A DNA stretch of 64,000 nucleotides from Paenibacillus andongensis (GCF_025369935.1 NZ_CP104467.1:6455001-6519000); one strand, 5' to 3'. Positions 51,536-59,677 are shown, counted from the first letter of the stretch. Notes: generated by a model from the letters alone, not told the origin. A program made the numbers and translations.

Positions 51536-51829
51536 ATGGCACGAAGAAGAAGCAACCGGGCCATCGTGCCCGGATCGGAGCACGGCCTGGGACTGCTCAA
51601 GGCGCAAGTAATGAAGAATCAGGGGTATTCTGTTAACCCCGAAAGACCTGATCTTGTCAAATACGAAGTAGCCCGAACGCTTGGCGTTCCCCTTCAGCAA
51701 GGCTACAACGGGCAGCTTAGCTCGGAAGACGCAGGCAAGGTCGGCGGACCGATTGGTGGGGCCATGGTGCGAGAGCTCGTGCGCATGGCGCAGCAGCAGC
51801 TCGCGAATCAGCGGCCACCGCAGCGATAG
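51536..51829 (+). CDS. Alpha/beta-type small acid-soluble spore protein
   Basis: A 97-residue protein whose core KYEVARTLGVPL...GYNGQLSSEDAGKVGGPIGGAMVRELVRMA corresponds to alpha/beta SASPs that coat and protect spore DNA; the KYEVAR stretch is where the germination protease would cut. It has a longer, Arg-rich N-terminus (MARRRSNRAIVPG) than typical SASPs. An AGAGGTGATG SD precedes the ATG. Confidence 0.92.
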   Translation: MARRRSNRAIVPGSEHGLGLLKAQVMKNQGYSVNPERPDLVKYEVARTLGVPLQQGYNGQLSSEDAGKVGGPIGGAMVRELVRMAQQQLANQRPPQR

Positions 51830-51928
51830 GTTCATGAGAGAAGCCATATTCCGCCGCGGGTGCACATAAACTAGTAGCAAGCTGCTCGCAGCGCTACTTT
51901 CTATGTAGAAGTCAGGTGATGATGGCCG

Positions 51929-52372
51929 ATGAATCCCCCAGGCAACCGAACGCCTAAGCCCGATTGGAAAGGGCTGTCGGCGCAAGCCGGCGATGTGCTG
52001 GGCCCCGAATTCTGGCAGGATATTGCCAGTATCATCCCGCTAACCGGGCCAAGAGTTGATATGTATGAGACACCACAGGAACTCGTTGTTGTGGCTGAAG
52101 TTCCCGGATTGTCTTCACCCGAGCAGATTAAGCTTTCTTTCCGTGACCAATCGCTGCTTATGCGCGGGATGCTCGTTCGGCCCTACCAAGTACTCGATGA
52201 GCAAATGCGGTTGTCCGAGCGATACTTCGGTGCATTCGAGAGAGTTTTCCGCCTGCCCGGTAACGCTTTGACCAGTCAAATGCGGGCGCAGTATCACAAC
52301 GGTTTGCTCATCATTCGAATCCCGCTTGCTCCTCCGGATGGAGAGAAAGTTATTCCTATACAGTTCACGTAA
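51929..52372 (+). CDS. Hsp20/alpha-crystallin small heat-shock protein
   Basis: A 147-residue protein with a short N-terminal arm, an alpha-crystallin domain (about 45-135: RVDMYETPQELVVVAEVPGL...YFGAFERVFRLPGNALTSQMRAQYHNGLLIIRIP) and a C-terminal tail. The LP and GLL motifs are standard. Its position among spore genes suggests it may act as a spore or coat holdase, similar to CotM/CotP-type Hsp20 proteins; this is inference. Confidence 0.9.
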   Translation: MNPPGNRTPKPDWKGLSAQAGDVLGPEFWQDIASIIPLTGPRVDMYETPQELVVVAEVPGLSSPEQIKLSFRDQSLLMRGMLVRPYQVLDEQMRLSERYFGAFERVFRLPGNALTSQMRAQYHNGLLIIRIPLAPPDGEKVIPIQFT

Positions 52373-52395
52373 TGAGCACACTGTAAGCCAAATAA

Positions 52396-52445
52396 AGATT
52401 ACCTTCTAACCGGCCTTTCTGGCCGATTGGTTGGTAATCTTTTTC
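52396..52445 (+). terminator. Intrinsic terminator after hsp20
   Basis: AGATTACC (52396-52403) pairs with GGTAATCT (52433-52440) around an inner CGGCC-TTTCT-GGCCG hairpin, followed by TTTTT. Confidence 0.85.
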
Positions 52446-52546
52446 ATATCCAAAAATTAATCTTTAGCAAAATAGAAATGATTCTCCCTTTGTCCCCATA
52501 TAAATAAAAGAGATCGTTCGGAAATGCAGGATTGGAGGGATTAACT

Positions 52547-52765
52547 GTGGTGCGCATACAATTTCAATCTATTCATATTGATGGAATCGCGGAAACATCC
52601 AGCGTGAATAGGGGTACGAATCGGATCATCGGTAGGCGTCATTCCGAGAAGATTAATCAGGGGCTCGGGGAAATAAGCGGGGAGCACAATGTTATTCTAG
52701 GTGGCAAGCATACGGTCCAAGATGGCGACACCTTCGATGTTAAACCATCTACACGGAAGAGCTGA
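52547..52765 (+). CDS. GerPA/GerPF-like small spore protein 1
   Basis: A 72-residue protein, VRIQFQSIHIDGIAETSSV followed by GTNRIIGRRHSEKINQGLGEISGEHN and QDGDTFD. The pattern I-x-I-x-S/G-I, G-x-N, K-x-N-x-G-x-G, G-x-x-N and D-x-D is shared with three neighbours (53322, 53693, 53974) and resembles the GerPA/GerPF family, whose members help germinants cross the coat. This copy lacks the Trp found in two of the others. The GTG at 52547 has GGAGG eight bases upstream. Confidence 0.75.
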   Translation: MVRIQFQSIHIDGIAETSSVNRGTNRIIGRRHSEKINQGLGEISGEHNVILGGKHTVQDGDTFDVKPSTRKS

Positions 52766-52773
52766 GATTCCTT

Positions 52774-53307
52774 ATGTGGTTTCAAAAAAAGAAAACGTCC
52801 CCGCCCAAAACGCAGCCAACTACAGAAGCAGCTAATGCGAAAGTAACACCCCCAGCTAGATCCGAAGCTAGTTCTGGAGCTAGATCCGAAGCGAAAACTG
52901 CAGCCATATCTCACGTTCATGAGCAGCATGTTCAGCAATTAGAACGGCGTCTTCGTAAATTGGAAGAAGAATTAGCTGATCTGACTGCCAAACACCCGAA
53001 GATACATATCGATACCCTGCATATTCATCAACCCGTTTTAGAAAACCTAACCTTTCGGCTGGATCAACTCGATATCAAGGAACTGAGCGGTTCTTTGAAT
53101 TTAGGCAACAATTTCGGTGCCAAGCCAAGTGAGAAAAGTGTACCGGTTGATGAAGCTTTTAAACGTGCTCAAGTGTCAAAAGAAAGTAAATCCGCCGGCT
53201 CTCATACAGCTGCTGAAGGTGTAGATGCTGCTTCACAAGCTTATGCCGCTCCGAAAACAGAGCGAACCTCGACCGGCTATAAATACACGCCACAGTCCAA
53301 ATCCTAA
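52774..53307 (+). CDS. GerPC-like coiled-coil protein
   Basis: A 177-residue protein: a Lys/Pro/Ala-rich N-terminus, a coiled coil at about 45-75 (HVQQLERRLRKLEEELADLTAKH), then IHIDTLHIHQPVLENLTFRLDQLDIKELSGSLNLG and a polar tail. The coiled coil followed by a Q-L-x-V/I-x-x-L-S-G-x-L-N-x-G segment matches the layout of GerPC. It lies 8 bases after one GerPA/PF-like gene and 14 before another, supporting a GerP-type operon. Confidence 0.7.
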   Translation: MWFQKKKTSPPKTQPTTEAANAKVTPPARSEASSGARSEAKTAAISHVHEQHVQQLERRLRKLEEELADLTAKHPKIHIDTLHIHQPVLENLTFRLDQLDIKELSGSLNLGNNFGAKPSEKSVPVDEAFKRAQVSKESKSAGSHTAAEGVDAASQAYAAPKTERTSTGYKYTPQSKS

Positions 53308-53321
53308 AGAGGTGATACAAG

Positions 53322-53669
53322 GTGTCCTCCTTCATGTCCCCAACGTTCATTATCGGCTCAATCCGCATCGGATCAGTTCAAAGCGCGTCCTGCCTCAATA
53401 TGGGCAATAATTGGCCGACCGATTTTCAAAGCAATCAGAAAACGGTTCAAGGCTTTGGCGCTGTTGAAGGCGACAACAATCAGTTAGTCGGAACTCGTTC
53501 TATGCTGAGCGACTCCGATTTCATTGATATGCTCAATATCGATGATAACGAAACGCCCGAGTGGCTGCAGGAGATGATTGCCAATCAGGCTCAGACATCC
53601 GGCTCCCCCCCTGCTCCCGCCAGCCCGCAGGCCGAACCTATGACAAATGCTCCACAAACTGCTGATTAG
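53322..53669 (+). CDS. GerPA/GerPF-like small spore protein 2
   Basis: A 115-residue protein. The first 70 residues (IIGSIRIGSVQSASCLNMGNNWPTDFQSNQKTVQGFGAVEGDNN...SDSDFIDM) carry the same pattern as its three neighbours. A Pro/Ala-rich acidic tail follows (NETPEWLQEMIANQ...). The GTG start has a GAGG SD nine bases upstream. Third gene of the rightward spore unit. Confidence 0.75.
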   Translation: MSSFMSPTFIIGSIRIGSVQSASCLNMGNNWPTDFQSNQKTVQGFGAVEGDNNQLVGTRSMLSDSDFIDMLNIDDNETPEWLQEMIANQAQTSGSPPAPASPQAEPMTNAPQTAD

Positions 53670-53694
53670 AGCAGCTGCGGAGCATTCTTTTTTT
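53646..53694 (+). terminator. Terminator at the end of the rightward spore unit
   Basis: AATGCTCC (53646-53653) pairs with GGAGCATT (53679-53686), with inner CTGCT/AGCAG pairing and a T-run at 53688-53694. The left arm lies inside the last codons of the preceding gene. Confidence 0.85.
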
Positions 53695-53953
53695 ATACAC
53701 GGCCAAGGATCAAATCCCCTTTGGTATAAGGTGCATCGATGATGTCATTATCGTAAACTGTGTTGATATTATAAAGCACGTAATTATAATCACCGTTTAT
53801 TTCTCCAAGTCCGTTGTTCGCTTTCCCACTTGTCGACCAATTCACTTGTGTATTGGTGCCAATAAAGATACCGGATGCATCGGAGATGGAATTCACATGG
53901 ATAGAATCAAATTCAATGAGCGGCGGCTCAAGCGGGCACGGTAATTTCAGCAT
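53693..53953 (-). CDS. GerPA/GerPF-like small spore protein 3
   Basis: An 86-residue protein: FDSIHVNSISDASGIFIGTNTQVNWSTSGKANNGLGEINGDYN...VYDNDIIDA. It shares G-T/E-N, N-W/S-W, K-x-N-x-G-x-G, G-x-x-N and D-N-D-x-I-D with its neighbours. The ATG at 53953 has GGTGG nine bases upstream; a GTG three codons earlier is less likely. It is convergent with gene 2 and followed on the same strand by no further gene. Confidence 0.75.
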   Translation of the reverse strand: MLKLPCPLEPPLIEFDSIHVNSISDASGIFIGTNTQVNWSTSGKANNGLGEINGDYNYVLYNINTVYDNDIIDAPYTKGDLILGRV

Positions 53954-53973
53954 GGCATTCACCCACCATTCAA

Positions 53974-54216
53974 CTATGCTTGGTTATTAACAGCTGGTTT
54001 AAAATCCTGATCATTAATTGGTGAATCAATAAAGTCGTTGTCATAAATGAAATTTACAATATTGGCGGAGACGGAATTGCCGATCCATTGACCGGTTCCG
54101 TAATTGTTTTTGCTGTGTGAATCCCAGCTGGATTGGGCATTTTCACCGATCCCGATGGTTGCATTCGTATTCTGATTATTAATATTAATCATGTTAAAAA
54201 CGATGGAACTCGGCAC
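53974..54216 (-). CDS. GerPA/GerPF-like small spore protein 4
   Basis: An 80-residue protein: SIVFNMININNQNTNATIGIGENAQSSWDSHSKNNYGTGQWIGN...IYDNDFIDS. It is the closest match to protein 3 in motif spacing. The GTG at 54216 lies 8 bases after GGGAG. It is transcribed leftward with protein 3, 20 bases upstream of it. Asn-rich, without signal peptide or membrane helix. Confidence 0.75.
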   Translation of the reverse strand: MPSSIVFNMININNQNTNATIGIGENAQSSWDSHSKNNYGTGQWIGNSVSANIVNFIYDNDFIDSPINDQDFKPAVNNQA

Positions 54217-54326
54217 ACTGCTCACTCCCTGTATTGGATAACTTCAGCTTCTTCTGCCCAGATTGAGGGACTTGGGCCGGAGACTTGTATGTTAGCCTAT
54301 TCATCCAGAGCCGAAATGGTGCCATA

Positions 54327-54360
54327 AAAAAAGAACCCTTTCCCTATTTTGGGAAAGAGT
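54327..54360 (-). terminator. Terminator after the GYG-rich protein gene
   Basis: On the minus strand ACTCTTTCCC (54351-54360) pairs with GGGAAAGGGT (54335-54344), followed by TCTTTTTTT. Confidence 0.85.
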
Positions 54361-54366
54361 CCTCCT

Positions 54367-54666
54367 TTACCAGAAGAATCCTGGACCGCCGAAGCCGCCA
54401 TACGGATAACCGCCATAACCAAACCCGCCGCCATATCCAAATCCACCATAAGCATAAGGTGCTGTACCAATCGCTAACAGATCAAACAAAACCAATGGAA
54501 TAATGGCTTTTACTTGAACTTTTTTGCCTTTTTGTGGAGCAACAATCAACGTGTTACCGCTAATCCGCACCAATTTACCAGTTACGCTAGTACCGTCTTT
54601 CTTAAGAGCTACGATATTTTTCCCGATCAATTTCCGAACGTCGTCTTTACGAATTTTGGATGCCAC
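54367..54666 (-). CDS. Small protein with Gly/Tyr-rich C-terminus
   Basis: A 99-residue protein. Residues 1-55 look like a small beta-barrel (VRKLIGKNIVALKKDGTSVTGKLVRISGNTLIVAPQKGKKVQVKAI), reminiscent of LSm/SH3-like folds. A short hydrophobic stretch follows (IPLVLFDLLAIGTA), and the end is Gly/Tyr/Phe repeats (GGFGYGGGFGYGGYPYGG). Similar tails occur in coat proteins, and the neighbours are spore genes, so a spore-coat role is possible. GTG start with AGGAGG nine bases upstream. Confidence 0.75.
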   Translation of the reverse strand: MASKIRKDDVRKLIGKNIVALKKDGTSVTGKLVRISGNTLIVAPQKGKKVQVKAIIPLVLFDLLAIGTAPYAYGGFGYGGGFGYGGYPYGGFGGPGFFW

Positions 54667-54857
54667 GAACGTCCACCTCCTTCAGCCAACAGAGATACAT
54701 TGCTCTATAGTGTACGACTGTGTTGGTAACATCGCTTGGATAGCTGTCCATTCTCCGGTAAAAATACGCAGTTGTCCCTCTTAAGGTTCAACGCAAAAAA
54801 ATTGCCGCATCTCCAGCCCTAAGGCCAAGATAACGACAATTTTATGATAAAAAGTGC

Positions 54858-55082
54858 TTAAGCTTTACGAATCTTACCCAGCTCTGTGGTAATCGCATCA
54901 ATTTCGCTAATGCTGAAATTTTCTTTGCTGACGACCAAGTCGTACAAGTCCTTCAAGTCCTCATATACTTCTTGCTTGACGTTCGAGGCTTTAATCGACC
55001 CACCGGTAGCCATGCGCAGCTTTCTCTTAATTTCTTCAAACATATATTCCACGTTTTCTTCCGACCAAATATTCAAATCCAT
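54858..55082 (-). CDS. DUF1128 (UPF0435) protein
   Basis: A 74-residue helical protein, DLNIWSEENVEYMFEEIKRKLRMATGG...DLYDLVVSKENFSISEIDAI, matching the UPF0435/DUF1128 family (YfkK of B. subtilis). Function unknown. Located between the spore block and the TetR gene on the same strand as the latter. Confidence 0.9.
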   Translation of the reverse strand: MDLNIWSEENVEYMFEEIKRKLRMATGGSIKASNVKQEVYEDLKDLYDLVVSKENFSISEIDAITTELGKIRKA

Positions 55083-55194
55083 AGCTTTATATTCTTCCTT
55101 CCTCTAAGCGCGTGTGCCACATTAAGGAGCAAGCTCCCCTTTTGTTATTCTAAAGCACTTATCGGATGTTGTAAAATGAAATCCGTTTACTGAT

Positions 55195-55836
55195 TTATGC
55201 AGATTCTGTACTGACGAGGGTCACAAGCGGACGCTGTTGTTCATAGGAATCTAAATCTAAGCTGACACAGATGAGACGGATGTGCTCTTCAGCCAGTTTC
55301 CGCGCTTCCTCATAGGATTGTTTAAACTGAATACAATACGAAATTAGGCCATGTAAGGACATAAACAAATTCCAAGGAAGCGTAAACTTCCTGCTCTCGG
55401 CTCCCGGTTGATCGCCCATCACATTACGGATGACAATAGCAAACATTTCCAAGGATTGAGCTTGTTCGGTACGCGAATATTGCTGCAGTTCTGGCTCGTT
55501 AATCATGAACATCATTTCGTAATGATGTGGATTGTTCAAACCAAACCATACGAATTCCATCATCAACTTTTGAAGCAGATTCACGCTAAACCCTTGCTCA
55601 CGAACAATCATTTCCCGCTGACGCTGTATTAATTCCGAGAAATCTTCCTTAATTAACGCATAAAACAGTTCAGCTTTCTCATTAAAATGGTAATATAACG
55701 CACCATGGCTGTACCCCATTGCTTTTGCGATGCTGCGCATCGTTAAAGCGCGATAGCCAAAAGTAGCGAATAATTCCCGCGCTTCCGCAAGTATTCGTTC
55801 TCTGCTAAGCTCTTGCGCGACTGCCTTCCTAGCCAT
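55195..55836 (-). CDS. TetR-family transcriptional regulator
   Basis: A 213-residue regulator: N-terminal helix-turn-helix (about 12-58: RILAEARELFATFGYRALTMRSIAKAMGYSHGALYYHFNEKAELFYALI) and an all-helical ligand and dimer domain with a TetR_C-like pattern. No efflux gene is adjacent, so targets are unknown. GGAGGG precedes the ATG. Confidence 0.92.
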   Translation of the reverse strand: MARKAVAQELSRERILAEARELFATFGYRALTMRSIAKAMGYSHGALYYHFNEKAELFYALIKEDFSELIQRQREMIVREQGFSVNLLQKLMMEFVWFGLNNPHHYEMMFMINEPELQQYSRTEQAQSLEMFAIVIRNVMGDQPGAESRKFTLPWNLFMSLHGLISYCIQFKQSYEEARKLAEEHIRLICVSLDLDSYEQQRPLVTLVSTESA

Positions 55837-55897
55837 TCCTATCCCTCCGCATCCTTAGCTTCTATGAAATTAGTTGTGCCTTGTAGCCTGAGCCTGC

Positions 55898-56539
55898 CTA
55901 TTCCGGCAAGCTCTTATGAACCAAGTATTCGTTCTCTCCTGCAATAACAATGCCTTGACCTTGTGTAAAATCTGTTGCCCAGTTGATAAATGCTTCTGCT
56001 GCCGCTGCCAAAGGATAACATGCTACAGTCACTTTATCCGTAAACTGAATGTCCCCAAGGAGCATCCCCTGACTTCTTAGCTCGTTCTCGAGTTTGCCAT
56101 ACCACGTATAATCCACCTCAATCAGCACTTGCTGATGATTGACTTTATAAATTGGCTGTCCTGCTTCAATGCCTACCACGGCTCCATCCGTATAAGCTCG
56201 AATGAGTCCGCCCGCGCCAAGCATGATGCCGCCGAAATAACGGGTAACGACAATCACGATATTCTTAAGTCCTTGATGCTTAATCACTTCCAGAATCGGC
56301 TTTCCTGCTGTACCGCTCGGTTCCCCATCATCAGACTGCTTTTGAATCTGATCATTTTCTCCGATGACATAGGCGCTGCAATTATGTGTTGCCGACCTGT
56401 GTTCCTTCTTGATTGCTTCAATAAATTGGGTAGCTTCTTCTTCTGACTCTACCGGTTTGGCATGACCGATGAAACGCGACTTCTTGATGATGATTTCCGA
56501 CGATCCGTACGATTGGATAGTTTTGAAATGTGCTAGCAT
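55898..56539 (-). CDS. YigZ/IMPACT-family protein
   Basis: A 213-residue protein with an N-terminal UPF0029 domain (IIIKKSRFIGHAKPVESEEEATQFIEAIKKEHRSATHNCSAYVIG, SDDGEPSGTAGKPIL, RYFGGIMLGAGGLIRAY) and a C-terminal DUF1949 domain. Related to eukaryotic IMPACT; the bacterial role is unknown. The ATG at 56539 is preceded by AAAGGT; the frame is open for 18 more codons upstream without an SD. Confidence 0.92.
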   Translation of the reverse strand: MLAHFKTIQSYGSSEIIIKKSRFIGHAKPVESEEEATQFIEAIKKEHRSATHNCSAYVIGENDQIQKQSDDGEPSGTAGKPILEVIKHQGLKNIVIVVTRYFGGIMLGAGGLIRAYTDGAVVGIEAGQPIYKVNHQQVLIEVDYTWYGKLENELRSQGMLLGDIQFTDKVTVACYPLAAAAEAFINWATDFTQGQGIVIAGENEYLVHKSLPE

Positions 56540-56652
56540 AGCCGACCTTTCTTGGTAGAAGGAAACATCTGTTTCATTATATTCTACACACATCCTTTGA
56601 CTTCGACAATATAGAAAGAAAATTTACCACATAAATAATGGAAATTATCCAT

Positions 56653-56686
56653 GGAAAAAACGACCAATCCGATAGGATTGATCGTT
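56653..56686 (-). terminator. Intrinsic terminator after pgi
   Basis: On the minus strand AACGATCAATCC (56675-56686) pairs with GGATTGGTCGTT (56659-56670, one G-U), followed by a T-run. Confidence 0.88.
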
Positions 56687-56705
56687 TCCTGCTTGGCATT
56701 ATGAA

Positions 56706-58076
56706 TTAATTCTGCAAGCGTGCTTCAAGCTCAGCTTTTTCCTTTTCATAACCCGGTTTGCCTAAGAGAGCAAACATGTTCTTTTTATAAGCTTCAACAC
56801 CTGGTTGGTCAAAAGGATTCACACCCATTAGGTAACCGCTGATACCGCATGCTTTTTCGAAGAAATACACCATATATCCGAAGGAGTAAGGCGTCATATC
56901 CGGCAGCGTTACAATCAGGTTCGGTACGTTACCGTCCGTGTGAGCAAGCATCGTACCTTGGAAAGCTTTTTTATTCACGAAATCCATCGTTTTCCCGCTC
57001 AGGAAGTTGAGTCCGTCCAAATCGTCAGGATCTGTGCCAATCGTAATATGATCAGCCACTTGATCCACTTGAATGACCGTTTCAAACAGAATCCGGTTGC
57101 CATCTTGAACGAACTGACCCATGGAGTGCAAATCCGTCGAGAAGTCTACCGATGCTGGATAAATTCCTTTGTAATCTTTGCCTTCGCTTTCACCGAACAG
57201 CTGCTTCCACCATTCCGATACGAAATGCAGGGAAGGCTCGTAGTTGACGAGAATTTCGATCGTTTTCCCTTTGCGGTAGAGCGAATTTCGAACAGCAGCA
57301 TATTGATAAGCTTGATTCTCGGCTAGCTTCGGATTAGAGAACTCGTGCTGAGCATCCGCCGCGCCTTTCATAATTGCTTCCACATCAATGCCTGCTGTCG
57401 CAATTGGCAATAAACCAACAGCTGTTAATACCGAATAACGTCCGCCTACATCATCTGGAATGACAAAAGTTTCGTAACCTTCTGCTGTAGCGAGTGTTTT
57501 GAGCGCACCCTTCTCTTGATCCGTTGTCGCATAGATACGTTTGCGCGCAGCTTCTTTTCCATATTTCTTCTCTAACAATTCACGGAAAATACGGAAAGCA
57601 ATCGCTGGCTCTGTTGTTGTACCGGACTTCGAGATCACATTGACTGAGAAATCTTTGCCTTCAAGCAGTTGAAGCAAATGCGTAACATATGTAGAACTGA
57701 TGTTATTTCCTACGAAATAGATCTCAGGCGTCTTACGTTTATCTTTTGGCAAAATATTATAAAAAGAATGAGACAACATTTCCAGCGCAGCACGCGCGCC
57801 CAGATAGGAGCCGCCGATACCGATCACAACAAGCGCCTCGGAGTCGGATTGAATTTGTTTAGCGGAAGCCTGAATACGAGCGAATTCCTCACGATTATAA
57901 TTTTCAGGAAGATCAACCCACCCTAAATAATCGGAACCTGCACCCGTTTTGTTATGCAGCTGTTCATGAGCTAGCTCCACTTGAGCCGCCAAATAATCAA
58001 CCTCATGCTGGGATAAAAAGGATAGTGCTTTACTGTAATCAAATTGTAGTTTCTTACTCACTATGTTCGCCTCCAT
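56706..58076 (-). CDS. pgi: Glucose-6-phosphate isomerase
   Basis: Interconverts glucose 6-phosphate and fructose 6-phosphate. The 456 residues match Bacillus Pgi (about 450). Seen are VVIGIGGSYLGARAALEML, ISKSGTTTEPAIAFR (phosphate binding), DDVGGRYSVLTAVGLLPIA (PGI signature) and catalytic Glu/His regions near GNRILFETVIQV and GFMVYFFEKACG-like segments. Monocistronic, with its own terminator. Confidence 0.97.
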   Translation of the reverse strand: MEANIVSKKLQFDYSKALSFLSQHEVDYLAAQVELAHEQLHNKTGAGSDYLGWVDLPENYNREEFARIQASAKQIQSDSEALVVIGIGGSYLGARAALEMLSHSFYNILPKDKRKTPEIYFVGNNISSTYVTHLLQLLEGKDFSVNVISKSGTTTEPAIAFRIFRELLEKKYGKEAARKRIYATTDQEKGALKTLATAEGYETFVIPDDVGGRYSVLTAVGLLPIATAGIDVEAIMKGAADAQHEFSNPKLAENQAYQYAAVRNSLYRKGKTIEILVNYEPSLHFVSEWWKQLFGESEGKDYKGIYPASVDFSTDLHSMGQFVQDGNRILFETVIQVDQVADHITIGTDPDDLDGLNFLSGKTMDFVNKKAFQGTMLAHTDGNVPNLIVTLPDMTPYSFGYMVYFFEKACGISGYLMGVNPFDQPGVEAYKKNMFALLGKPGYEKEKAELEARLQN

Positions 58077-58172
58077 CTCTATTTTTTTCCTTTTCCTAGC
58101 ATACTTATTTGCCTGTCTAAAAGCAAGTAAGCGATCCTATATTAAATGATATTCAACGATGAGCGATCGCGT

Positions 58173-58212
58173 AAGCGGAGAGACTTTGGTCGGAGGGCCA
58201 AAGGTCCCTATA
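58173..58212 (+). repeat. Diverged copy of the guaB-upstream hairpin repeat
   Basis: AAGCGGAGAGACTTTG (58173-58188) followed by a loop and CAAAGGTCCCTATA matches the element at 40315-40386. Here the stem is CTTTGG/CCAAAG instead of CTTTGAGC/GCTCAAAG, so the pairing is kept although the sequence changed. It lies between pgi and the dehydrogenase-PilZ gene. Confidence 0.75.
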
Positions 58213-58267
58213 AAGTAATTCACAGGTATTAATTCCCATGCTAAAATGAAGTCAAGAGGTGAAGGAC

Positions 58268-59551
58268 ATGAAACGTATCGGCTTTATTGGACTTGGCACA
58301 ATGGGCAAACCCATGGCTGCTAACCTTATTCAAAAAGGTTTTATGGTAACTGTATATAACCGGACTGCTGAAAAAGCGGACGAGCTCGCCCATCTTGGTG
58401 CCGAAGTAGGTTTGAGCCCTGCTGAAGTAGCTCGCAGTTCGGATGTTCTGATTACAATGCTCAGCAATGATGCTTCACTATTAGAAACGTTCTACAGTGA
58501 GCAGGGCATTCTGAGTGGCATTCATCCCGCACTCACGATTATAGATTCCAGTACCGTTTCCCCGCAAACAAGTCAAAAGCTGGCTGAGGAGCTCGCGGCA
58601 CATTTCGTCGACTTCCTTGACGCGCCTGTCACAGGCAGTAAACCAGCTGCCGAAGCAGGCACACTTACTTTCATGGTCGGCGGCAGCCAAGAAGTGTTCG
58701 ACGAGCATCAAGATGTATTCCTCGCACTTGGTACCAAAGCACTTTACCTCGGGCCGAGTGGCTCCGGTTCGTTCGCCAAGCTTGCCCACAACACGATGGT
58801 GGGCATTAATTTAGCCGGCTTAGCCGAAGGCTTATCGATAGCGGTCAAAGCAGGGGTGAATCCTGCTCAATTTTTAGAGATTGTTCGCTCCGGCGGAGCG
58901 AACAGCAAGATGGTAGAGCTGAAAGGCGATAAGATTATCGATCGCGATTTCAGCAACCAATTCTCCCTGAAGCTGATGCTGAAGGATTTGCAGCTTGCTC
59001 AGGAAATTTCGGGCAAGTTCCAACTGCCGACTCCTATGCTGCAATCGGCTGCCAACTTATTTCAAATTGGCCTAAGTAAAGGCCTGGGTGAAGAAGATTT
59101 AAGCTCTGTCATCCAGTGTTATGAAGAATGGATGGGGCAACAGGTCGTTCGACCTAGCGAGCCAGTCGTTGCTGCCGAGAAACCGGTATCGCCGCTTTCT
59201 GGCCGCGAACGCCGCCGGAACACGCGCGTGAAGCTGGACATTAGCCTGAAACTGTCCATTTACCAATGGGAGCAGGAAGGTTCCTTCTCCGGCCAAAACA
59301 TCGACGGCACCCTCTTCGACTTGTCCGAGAGCGGTCTACAGATCACATCTGCCGCCCCGCTTGCGCCGGACATGTTCATCGTCATCCACTTCCCGCAGGA
59401 AGCGGAGCTGCCGCCCATCACCGCTCGCGTGATTCGCATCGAATCCGAAGGCCGCAACTTCCGTTATGGCTGCATGCTTTCAGCCTTGCCGCCTTATGTG
59501 CGGATTAAGCTGGAGCAGTATATTGAGGATCATATTCAGTATGCACTGTAG
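58268..59551 (+). CDS. 3-hydroxyisobutyrate dehydrogenase-like enzyme fused to a PilZ domain
   Basis: A 427-residue fusion. Residues 1-290 are a beta-hydroxyacid dehydrogenase: RIGFIGLGTMGKPMAANL (NAD site), DAPVTGSKPAAEAGTLTFMVGG and SFAKLAHNTMVG with the catalytic Lys near 171. After a linker (about 295-312), residues 313-427 form a PilZ domain with both c-di-GMP motifs: R-R-N-T-R (Arg316 and Arg320) and D-L-S-E-S-G (351-356). The frame is uninterrupted. The ATG has GAGG eight bases upstream; a GTG three codons earlier is too close. c-di-GMP control of the enzyme is inferred. Confidence 0.9.
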   Translation: MKRIGFIGLGTMGKPMAANLIQKGFMVTVYNRTAEKADELAHLGAEVGLSPAEVARSSDVLITMLSNDASLLETFYSEQGILSGIHPALTIIDSSTVSPQTSQKLAEELAAHFVDFLDAPVTGSKPAAEAGTLTFMVGGSQEVFDEHQDVFLALGTKALYLGPSGSGSFAKLAHNTMVGINLAGLAEGLSIAVKAGVNPAQFLEIVRSGGANSKMVELKGDKIIDRDFSNQFSLKLMLKDLQLAQEISGKFQLPTPMLQSAANLFQIGLSKGLGEEDLSSVIQCYEEWMGQQVVRPSEPVVAAEKPVSPLSGRERRRNTRVKLDISLKLSIYQWEQEGSFSGQNIDGTLFDLSESGLQITSAAPLAPDMFIVIHFPQEAELPPITARVIRIESEGRNFRYGCMLSALPPYVRIKLEQYIEDHIQYAL

Positions 59552-59627
59552 GAGATATATTTTCCCCGCCCCTAGCTGTAGGGGAATTCAACCGATGAGA
59601 TTACATCTACGCTGACGCATGAAGAAC

Positions 59628-59666
59628 ATGCCGTCTTTCCCTTTTGGGAGAGGCGGTATTTTTATT
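59628..59666 (+). terminator. Intrinsic terminator after the PilZ fusion gene
   Basis: A 14-bp stem (ATGCCGTCTTTCCC with GGGAGAGGCGGTAT, several G-U pairs) with a TTTT loop is followed by a T-rich run. It ends just before the SD of the next gene. A second small hairpin, CCCCTA-GCTG-TAGGGG, lies near 59570. Confidence 0.75.
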
Positions 59667-59677
59667 TTCCAGGGAGG

